A stretch of 8,605 nucleotides of DNA from an uncultured Eubacteriales bacterium. Its GTDB lineage: Bacteria; Bacillota; Clostridia; Monoglobales; Monoglobaceae. Of this stretch, positions 1-5,329 are shown piece by piece (position 1 is the stretch's first letter; the number at the start of each line of letters is the position of its first letter). The position numbers were made by a program, and so were the translations under genes. The notes below the pieces were generated by a model. The model ran no database searches. It was not told where the DNA came from and saw only the letters and a list, made by a program, of their open reading frames with translations. Where the stretch lies: positions 1 to 8,605 of the forward strand of contig CAJKNM010000070.1 in the NCBI GenBank assembly GCA_905201285.1, written 5' to 3'.

Positions 1-2
1 TT

Positions 3-84
3 TAACTAAAAAAAGAAGCACCTGTCGAGAGACTTTAACGCGCAAGCGTTACCCCGTCTCTCGCAGGTACTTCTTTTTTAGTTA
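3..84. terminator. Long two-sided intrinsic terminator after rnfB
   Basis: The arms 3-33 and 56-84 pair almost throughout. Exceptions are single-base bulges at 8 and 25 and one C/A mismatch (19/69). Inside them a second perfect 6-bp stem (36-41 with 46-51) closes on a GCAA loop when read on the plus strand. The outer part of the stem is an A-run facing a T-run, so the RNA made from either strand has a GC-containing stem followed by a U-tract. It sits 20 bases past the rnfB stop and should end the rnf operon. It probably also stops a convergent gene to the left. Total pairing of about 35 bp is much longer than an ordinary terminator, so a repeat element reused as a terminator is possible. Confidence 0.85.
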
Positions 85-103
85 TGAAACCTTCCAGTTC
101 CAA

Positions 104-895
104 CTACTTTCTCTTCTCTATGATCTTCCGTGGACACTTCTCAGCACATTTGCCGCATCCTACACATTTTTCTCCGTCGATAAAGGCAATGTTATTCTCT
201 ACGGTTACTGCTCCAAATTCACACTGTTTCACACAGATTCCACAGCCGATACATCCCACTTGACAATTCTGACGCGTGAACTTTCCCTTTTCGGCAGATT
301 GACAGGCAACGGCATACTTACTCTTTGCGGGCATAAGCGCAATAACATTTTTAGGACATTCCTTCACACAGCCACCGCAGCCGACGCATTTTTCTTCGTC
401 AACAATAGCAACACCGTCTTGAACCGAAATCGCATCAAAGCGACACGCCTTAACACACGAACCAAAGCCGAGACAGGCAAAGCTGCACAGCTTTTCTCCT
501 CCGCCGAGTTTAGCCGCACTGTGACAATCACAAGGACCGTCATAGATATATTTAAGAGCAGCATTCTCTGTGCTTCCGCTGCAGCGAACGCGAGCAACCA
601 TCTTTTCGCTTTCATCGGCTTCGACACCGAGAATCTCAGCTATTTTTTCAGAAGCGTCACCTGAACAGGCAGGGCACAGGTTTGTTTTAACTCCACCGGC
701 ACATAGAGCGTTTGCATAAGCCGAACAGCCGGCAAAGCCACAGTTACCGCAATTTGCGCCGGGAAGAATTTCAAGTATCTGCGGAACTCTTTCATCCACT
801 TTAACAGCGAATATCTTAGATGCAAAGCCTAAAATTCCGCCGAAAATAATTCCCATTCCGCCGACAATGAGTATTGGTATTAAAATTTGAGACAT
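104..895 (-). CDS. rnfB: Rnf complex iron-sulfur subunit RnfB
   Basis: This 263-residue subunit takes electrons from reduced ferredoxin and passes them into the membrane part of the Rnf complex. Residues about 4-26 form one N-terminal membrane anchor. Next comes the RnfB/NqrF-type Fe-S domain with C49, C52, C57 and C74. Four further cysteine sets follow: C137/C141/C147/C151, then C170/C173/C176/C180 (CVGCGGCVKECP), C215/C218/C221/C225, and C244/C247/C250/C254 (CVGCGKCAEKCP). This fits a polyferredoxin with about five [4Fe-4S] clusters. The third cysteine set from the end of the list's start (C151) is followed by Arg rather than the usual Pro. The gene is last in the operon, 20 bases after rnfA. 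The ATG is the only usable start because an in-frame TAA lies just upstream. Its ribosome binding site AAAGGA (909-914) is weak and 13 bases away, further than for the other rnf genes. Confidence 0.97.
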   Translation of the reverse strand: MSQILIPILIVGGMGIIFGGILGFASKIFAVKVDERVPQILEILPGANCGNCGFAGCSAYANALCAGGVKTNLCPACSGDASEKIAEILGVEADESEKMVARVRCSGSTENAALKYIYDGPCDCHSAAKLGGGEKLCSFACLGFGSCVKACRFDAISVQDGVAIVDEEKCVGCGGCVKECPKNVIALMPAKSKYAVACQSAEKGKFTRQNCQVGCIGCGICVKQCEFGAVTVENNIAFIDGEKCVGCGKCAEKCPRKIIEKRK

Positions 896-915
896 ATTTT
901 CACACCGTTCCTTTC

Positions 916-1512
916 TTAATTAAAACTGAGACCCGAGAAGCCGAGAAAGGCAATCGAGAGAAGCGCAGCGGTTATCAATACTATAGGCATTCCCTTTAAA
1001 AATTCCGGAATATCAGCGGTTTCAAGCCTTTCACGGACACCTGCAAAAAGAACGATTGACAAGGTGAAACCAAGCCCCGCAGATCCGCCGTAAACAACCG
1101 ATTTCAGAAAGCTCATTTCGGTTCCGCCGAATTTTGAAATATTCTGAAGAGCAACACCGAGAACCGCACAGTTCGTTGTTATAAGAGGAAGGTATACGCC
1201 CAAAGAGTTATAAAGAGACGGTATTGACTTTTGAAGAAACATTTCAACAAACTGAACAAGCACGGCTATAACAAGAATAAATGCGATTGTCTGCATATAT
1301 TCAAGATTAAACGGAATAAGAAGATATTGCTGAACAACCCAAGTCAGGGCCGATGCACAAAGCATAACGAATACAACAGCAAATCCCATACCGCTCGCTG
1401 TTTCAACCTTTTTTGAAACGCCGAGGAAGGGGCATATTCCCAAAAACTGAACGAGGACGAAGTTATTAATTAATATCGCACCTACACTTATAATAAGAAG
1501 CTCACTAATCAT
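916..1512 (-). CDS. rnfA: Rnf complex integral membrane subunit RnfA
   Basis: This is a 198-residue very hydrophobic protein of the RnfA/NqrE family, with about six membrane segments (roughly 5-24, 40-60, 73-93, 102-123, 136-157 and 174-194). The family signatures are LGICPFLGVS with C27 and ITTNCAVLG with C115. In Rnf and Nqr structures the matching cysteines of RnfA and RnfE jointly hold an intramembrane iron-sulfur centre that carries electrons across the membrane. The ATG overlaps the end of rnfE by 8 bases, and its GGAGG (1522-1526) lies inside rnfE with a 9-base spacer, which points to translational coupling. Length and motifs are normal for the family. Confidence 0.97.
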   Translation of the reverse strand: MISELLIISVGAILINNFVLVQFLGICPFLGVSKKVETASGMGFAVVFVMLCASALTWVVQQYLLIPFNLEYMQTIAFILVIAVLVQFVEMFLQKSIPSLYNSLGVYLPLITTNCAVLGVALQNISKFGGTEMSFLKSVVYGGSAGLGFTLSIVLFAGVRERLETADIPEFLKGMPIVLITAALLSIAFLGFSGLSFN

Positions 1513-2137
1513 TAGAATTACCCTCCTTTTTTACCTTGCGTCCGATTGAATTTATTATAGCGAGAAGAATTCCGAGAGTGAGAAACGCGCCCGGAGGAAG
1601 AATCATAATCGAAACCGGCTGAAATCCGCTTCCGAATAATGCGTGTCCTGCGAACGTTCCCGCACCGAGAATTTCACGAACAGAACCGATAAGCGTCAGA
1701 GCACAGGTAAAGCCAAGACCCATGCCGAGTCCGTCACCAGCCGAAGCGCCGACAGGGTTCTTAGAAGCAAATGCTTCCGCTCTGCCGAGAATGATACAGT
1801 TTACAACTATAAGCGGTATGTAGATACCGAGACTTTGCGAAAGCGACGGAAGGTATGCCTTGAGAAGCATTTCCACAACCGTAACAAAGCCCGCAACGAT
1901 AACAATATACGAAGCAATTCTGATTTTATTCGGGATAAACTTTCTAAGCAATGAGATTACGATATTTGAACAAATCAAAACTGCTGTGGTTGAAAGCCCC
2001 ATACCTATGCCGTTTATAACTCCGGTCGTGACTGCCAGGGTTGGACACATTCCGAGCATAAGTACAAATGTAGGATTTTCTTTAATAAGACCGTTAAAAA
2101 ATGCACTTATAAAAGAAGTTTTCTTGTTTTCACTCAT
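1505..2137 (-). CDS. rnfE: Rnf complex integral membrane subunit RnfE
   Basis: This 210-residue membrane protein of the RnfE/NqrD family is a paralogue of RnfA with about six membrane helices. Its signature cysteines are C31 in LGMCPTLAVT and C114 in VVNCIILGR, matching C27 and C115 of RnfA. I place the start at the ATG at 2135-2137, which has GGGAGG (2147-2152) 9 bases ahead and overlaps the rnfG stop as ATGA. The same frame stays open up to an ATG at 2176. The extra 13 residues (MCLRGSRNGRCVK) are not family-like, lie wholly inside rnfG and lack a ribosome binding site. The protein begins MSENKKTSFI, and the polar tail KVKKEGNSND is cytoplasmic-looking. It is needed with RnfA for transmembrane electron transfer. 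Confidence 0.96.
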   Translation of the reverse strand: MSENKKTSFISAFFNGLIKENPTFVLMLGMCPTLAVTTGVINGIGMGLSTTAVLICSNIVISLLRKFIPNKIRIASYIVIVAGFVTVVEMLLKAYLPSLSQSLGIYIPLIVVNCIILGRAEAFASKNPVGASAGDGLGMGLGFTCALTLIGSVREILGAGTFAGHALFGSGFQPVSIMILPPGAFLTLGILLAIINSIGRKVKKEGNSND

Positions 2138-2727
2138 TTTGACGCACCTCCCGTTTCGGCTGCCTCTAAGGCACAATTTACTGCCTTTGTGACTGCCTTT
2201 GAAGTAATTGTTGCACCCGAAATCGCAGAGATGGAATTATCGGCTGCGTTTCCGCCGTTATTCTTTTCGACCTTGATTCCGGATTTCAGACCGTCATATT
2301 GATTCATAAATTCAGGTGTATCCGATTTAGCACCGAGTCCTGCGGTTTCACTGAGTGACATAATCTTAATCTTGTTTACTGTCATATCGTTTTTTATTCC
2401 GACCATAACGGTTATATCGCCGCCGTAACCCTCGTGACATACCGTTGTCGCAACATATCCGCCGTTTTCAGCTTTATAAATCGAACTCAATTCAACACCC
2501 GATTCTTTTGGGGTGAAGTTTATGTTCTCTTCCGAGAAGCTTCCGCCGTCGGGAAGAACCTCTGACATAGACGCTTCAAAGGTCTTTTGGTCATTAGCCG
2601 AAATGACCGGCGCGGTAACCGAATTTACATAGGCGAGCAGGCCGGATACTATAATACAAATTATACCGAGCTTCACCATTAAAATTAAAGTTTCATTTGA
2701 ATTTACGTTTTTATTCTTGCTTTTCAC
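2134..2727 (-). CDS. rnfG: Rnf complex flavoprotein subunit RnfG
   Basis: This 197-residue subunit has one N-terminal membrane anchor (about 14-36) and an extracytoplasmic FMN-binding domain. The motif SGATITS at 170-176 matches the flavinylation signature where ApbE attaches FMN through a phosphoester to threonine. ETAGLGAKSDTPEF (127-140) is also typical of the RnfG/NqrC domain. The start codon is GTG (2725-2727), with GGAGG at 2738-2742 and a 10-base spacer. It overlaps the rnfD stop as GTGA. A later Met at residue 17 would cut into the anchor and has no comparable ribosome binding site. In the complex RnfG relays electrons on the outer face between RnfA/RnfE and RnfD. The required flavin transferase ApbE is not encoded in this window. 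Confidence 0.96.
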   Translation of the reverse strand: MKSKNKNVNSNETLILMVKLGIICIIVSGLLAYVNSVTAPVISANDQKTFEASMSEVLPDGGSFSEENINFTPKESGVELSSIYKAENGGYVATTVCHEGYGGDITVMVGIKNDMTVNKIKIMSLSETAGLGAKSDTPEFMNQYDGLKSGIKVEKNNGGNAADNSISAISGATITSKAVTKAVNCALEAAETGGASK

Positions 2728-3710
2728 TGTGCCGATGCCTCCTTTTTGGGTTTAACATAGCCGAAGCGTTTCGGCGCGGTAAGCTTTTCGATGAGAGGTG
2801 TTGCTATATTCATAAGGAGAATCGAATACGAAACACCTTCGGGGTAACCGCCCCATACGCGGATGAGAACAGTTATAATTCCACAGCCGAGAGCGAATAC
2901 AATCTGACCGTTCGGGGTGGTCGGCGTCGTTGTGTAATCCGTTGCCATAAAGATTGCGCCAAGCATAAGACCGCCAGACAAAATCTGATATAACCAATCG
3001 CCTGAACCGAAGCCGTTGTGACCTGCAAACATCCATGTTCCGAGTGCAACGGTTGCTATGTATATAAGCGGTACGCGCAGGCGAATAACCTTTCTTATAA
3101 GAAGATAGGCTCCGCCAATCAAAAGGGCAAGCGCCGAGGTTTCGCCGATACATCCGCCGTGATTTCCTAAAAACAGTGTAAGATACGAATAGTTAGTGTT
3201 GCCGGAGGCATATGCCGCAAGCGGGGTAGCGCTTGATATCGCGTCGGGCGAACCGAACAGAGGAAGAACTGTCCCCGGGGTGTACCAGGTTGTCATCGCA
3301 AGCGCCCATGACGCAAGCAGGAAAGCTCTTGCCGCCAGAGCCGGGTTGGCAAAGTTATGACCAATACCGCCGAAGAACTGTTTAACAACAATTATAGCAA
3401 AAACAGAGCCTATAACCGCCATCCAAAGCGGAAGCGATGCCGGAACGTTAAAAGCGAGAAGCATACCGGTGACAACTGCGCTTAAATCATGGGTCGAGTT
3501 CGGCTTTTTTAAAAGCCTGCACCAAATATATTCAGAGATAGTACAGCTTAAAACACAGGTCAGCGTTACGATTAAGGCGCGCATACCGAAAACAATACAG
3601 CCGGCAATCAAAGCCGGAACAAGCGCGATTATCACATCAAGCATAATGCGTGAAATCGATTCGTTTCCCGCTGTGTGCGGCGAGTGAGATACAATTAATT
3701 TATCGTTCAT
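2724..3710 (-). CDS. rnfD: Rnf complex membrane flavoprotein subunit RnfD
   Basis: This 328-residue multi-pass membrane protein of the RnfD/NqrB family is thought to form the ion-translocating core. Family marks include GGIGHNFANPALAARAF (114-130), GGCIGETSALALLIGGAYL (185-203) and ATDYTTTPTTPNGQ (256-269). The stretch DAISSATPL (156-164) holds the S-x-A-T motif in which T162 is the expected site of covalent FMN attachment. About nine to ten hydrophobic segments are visible, with a short positively charged C-terminus. The ATG has AAGGA (3720-3724) 9 bases upstream. It follows rnfC by 23 bases and overlaps rnfG by 4. Whether the complex moves Na+ or H+ cannot be read from this sequence. Confidence 0.97.
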   Translation of the reverse strand: MNDKLIVSHSPHTAGNESISRIMLDVIIALVPALIAGCIVFGMRALIVTLTCVLSCTISEYIWCRLLKKPNSTHDLSAVVTGMLLAFNVPASLPLWMAVIGSVFAIIVVKQFFGGIGHNFANPALAARAFLLASWALAMTTWYTPGTVLPLFGSPDAISSATPLAAYASGNTNYSYLTLFLGNHGGCIGETSALALLIGGAYLLIRKVIRLRVPLIYIATVALGTWMFAGHNGFGSGDWLYQILSGGLMLGAIFMATDYTTTPTTPNGQIVFALGCGIITVLIRVWGGYPEGVSYSILLMNIATPLIEKLTAPKRFGYVKPKKEASAQ

Positions 3711-3733
3711 CTTTCAAAATCCTTTCCTCAAAA

Positions 3734-5065
3734 TTATGCCTTAGCCGCTTTGGCAAGGTCACGTAATTTTGCTTTAGCGGTTTTAATTTGCTGAACCTGT
3801 CTGCGTTTGGACGGACAGACATACGCACAGCTTCCGCATTCGATACAGTCGTTTATATACAGTTTTTCAAGTGTGCACATATCATCGCGGCGTGCCGCCA
3901 TATCCAAAAGGTTCGGCTGAAGATTCATAGGACAGGCATAAACACATTTAGCACAGCGTATGCAGGCGGATTCCTGTTCAAATTTAGAAGATTCCGCTCC
4001 GAGAACAACGATTCCCGACGTACCTTTTATAACCGGAACGGAGGTATTGGGCACCGCCATACCCATCATAGGGCCGCCCATCAGAACCTTTCCGGGGTCT
4101 TGATTAAAACCGCCCGATTCTTCGATGAGGTACGAAAACGGTGAGCCGAGACGAACACGCAAGTTTGAAGGCGAAGCTATTGCGTCACCGCTTAACGTCA
4201 CAATTCTTCGGATAACGGGTTCACCGTTTGCAACGGCACGGAAAATAGAGGCACAGGTATCGATATTATTCACTATACATCCGGATTGCCACGGAAGCGT
4301 ACCCGGCGCCATCTTCCTGCCTGTTACAGCGAAAATCAGCTGTTTCTCTGCACCTTGAGGATACTTTGTTTTAAGCGGAACGATGTGTATATTTTTATCG
4401 GTAACTTTTTTAGCCGCATCGGTCATATGCGTGATAGCGTCAGGCTTATTATCCTCGATACCTATATATCCGTCATTTAACCCGAAAATGTGCATAAGTA
4501 TAAGGATTCCGCCTATTATATCATCCGTTGTTTCGAGCATAGCACGATGGTCGGAGGTCAGATACGGTTCACATTCTGCACCGTTTATTATGATGTGGTC
4601 GATTTTTGCCTCTTTCGGAACACTCAGCTTAACATGAGTCGGAAAGGTAGCGCCGCCCATGCCGACAATTCCCGCCTCGCGGACAATATCGATAATTTCG
4701 GCAGGAGTCTTTTTGGTATAGTCTCCACCTGAATTTTCAAGAGGAGCTGCCTTCTCGTCAAGGTCGTCGTTTTCGATTATTATGCATTCTGTCGATATTC
4801 CGTTTGGATGAAGCCGATTTTCAATCGCCTTTACAGTTCCCGAAACAGAAGAGTGTATATTTGCGGATACAAAGCCGCCTGCTTCAGCAATTTTCTGACC
4901 CATTAAAACTCTGTCACCAACCTTAACGCATGGCTTTGCCGGCGCACCTATATGCTGTGAAACGGGAAACACAAGCTCCGCCGGCGGTTTCAAATCACGT
5001 ATCGGTTTTGAAGCGGTTGCGGTTTTGTGGCCGTCAGGATGTATTCCACCGTGAAATGTATTCAT
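3734..5065 (-). CDS. rnfC: Rnf complex NADH/FMN and iron-sulfur subunit RnfC
   Basis: This is a 443-residue peripheral cytoplasmic subunit that reduces NAD+, the first gene of the operon. In order it shows an N-terminal family block (NTFHGGIHP), a biotinyl-like sandwich (about 45-85), an FMN/NADH-binding domain related to NuoF with VGMGGATFPTHVK (134-146) and NGAECEPYLTSDHRAM (161-176), an SLBB-like region (about 285-340), and a C-terminal ferredoxin domain. The ferredoxin part has C368/C371/C374/C378 and C407/C410/C413/C417, enough for two [4Fe-4S] clusters. I chose the ATG at 5063-5065 because AGGAGG lies 7 bases upstream. The in-frame ATG at 5071 is a single base from the AGGAGG, too close to work. 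The length is normal for clostridial RnfC. Confidence 0.97.
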   Translation of the reverse strand: MNTFHGGIHPDGHKTATASKPIRDLKPPAELVFPVSQHIGAPAKPCVKVGDRVLMGQKIAEAGGFVSANIHSSVSGTVKAIENRLHPNGISTECIIIENDDLDEKAAPLENSGGDYTKKTPAEIIDIVREAGIVGMGGATFPTHVKLSVPKEAKIDHIIINGAECEPYLTSDHRAMLETTDDIIGGILILMHIFGLNDGYIGIEDNKPDAITHMTDAAKKVTDKNIHIVPLKTKYPQGAEKQLIFAVTGRKMAPGTLPWQSGCIVNNIDTCASIFRAVANGEPVIRRIVTLSGDAIASPSNLRVRLGSPFSYLIEESGGFNQDPGKVLMGGPMMGMAVPNTSVPVIKGTSGIVVLGAESSKFEQESACIRCAKCVYACPMNLQPNLLDMAARRDDMCTLEKLYINDCIECGSCAYVCPSKRRQVQQIKTAKAKLRDLAKAAKA

Positions 5066-5072
5066 TACCATT

Positions 5073-5078
5073 CCTCCT
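5073..5078 (-). promoter_or_regulatory. Ribosome binding site of rnfC, decides the start
   Basis: AGGAGG on the minus strand is the strongest ribosome binding site in the operon. It lies 7 bases from the second ATG (5065) and 1 base from the first (5071), so it selects the shorter protein starting MNTFHGG. Confidence 0.9.
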
Positions 5079-5132
5079 AAAATTTAATTATTTTTATTTT
5101 ATCAGTTCGTATATATAACACAAACGGTAAGG

Positions 5133-5151
5133 ATATAAACTTTGTTTATAT
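5133..5151 (-). repeat. AT-rich perfect palindrome in the rnf leader
   Basis: ATATAAAC at 5133-5140 and GTTTATAT at 5144-5151 are perfect reverse complements around a 3-base centre. They fall about 5 to 23 bases after the predicted rnf transcription start. In RNA this would be a short hairpin near the 5' end. In DNA it could be an operator for a dimeric regulator. It overlaps the candidate Rex site, so the two readings compete for the same bases. Confidence 0.55.
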
Positions 5152-5159
5152 TTTAACAT
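5142..5159 (-). promoter_or_regulatory. Candidate Rex (NADH-sensing repressor) operator
   Basis: The plus strand reads TTGTTTATATTTTAACAT. Against the clostridial Rex consensus TTGTTAANNNNTTAACAA it matches 12 of the 14 fixed positions, with mismatches at consensus positions 6 and 18. It spans about -4 to +14 of the predicted rnf start, directly after the -10, where a bound repressor would block initiation. Rex is known in Firmicutes to repress NADH-consuming and redox genes and to be released by NADH. Control of rnf here is an inference from the sequence. The region is AT-rich, so a chance match is possible. Confidence 0.5.
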
Positions 5160-5161
5160 AT

Positions 5162-5191
5162 ATTATACTACAGTGTGTCGCGTAATGTCAA
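5162..5191 (-). promoter_or_regulatory. Sigma-A promoter of the rnf operon
   Basis: On the minus strand the -35 is TTGACA (5186-5191) and the -10 is TATAAT (5162-5167), both perfect consensus, separated by 18 bases. Transcription should start near 5155 and give a leader of about 90 bases before the rnfC ATG. The leader shows no recognisable riboswitch. No other promoter of this quality was seen within the operon. Confidence 0.88.
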
Positions 5192-5252
5192 GAAAAGATG
5201 ATACAAATTTACATAGTTTTTAAACGATTTTTGTCTGTTTCTGTAGGATGTT

Positions 5253-5329
5253 TAACATAAAAATGGGGATGTTTCGCCTATACGAAACACCCCATTGTGT
5301 TTTTAGTCTGTAATATAATTTTTATGTTA
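5253..5329. repeat. 12-bp inverted repeat enclosing the ileS terminator
   Basis: TAACATAAAAAT at 5253-5264 is the exact reverse complement of ATTTTTATGTTA at 5318-5329. On the minus strand the first copy begins with the ileS stop codon TAA, and the second contains the U-tract of the terminator. The arms could pair and sheath the terminator hairpin. They are nearly all A and T, so the pairing would be weak. Confidence 0.5.
5262..5296 (-). terminator. Intrinsic terminator of ileS
   Basis: On the minus strand AATGGGG-TGTTTCG pairs with CGAAACA-T-CCCCATT around a 6-base loop (5277-5282), with a single bulged T. The run TTTTTATGTT follows. It lies about 30 bases after the ileS stop and separates ileS from the rnf promoter. 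A T-run also follows on the plus strand (GTGTTTTT), so some activity in the other direction is possible. Confidence 0.85.

Noticed and set aside
3..84. T-box or riboswitch reading of the left-hand hairpin
   Set aside because: There is no TGGNACCGCG-type motif and no plus-strand gene follows. The stem plus U-tract after rnfB fits termination.
260..664. Plus-strand open frame of 134 codons opposite rnfB
   Set aside because: The opposite strand encodes the cysteine motifs of RnfB, so this is a shadow frame.
2138..2176. Upstream ATG adding 13 residues to RnfE
   Set aside because: It lies inside rnfG and lacks a ribosome binding site. The ATG at 2137 has GGGAGG at 9 bases and the usual ATGA overlap.
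5066..5326. Small gene in the ileS-rnfC spacer
   Set aside because: No open frame there has a ribosome binding site. The stretch is accounted for by the terminator, promoter, operator candidate and leader.
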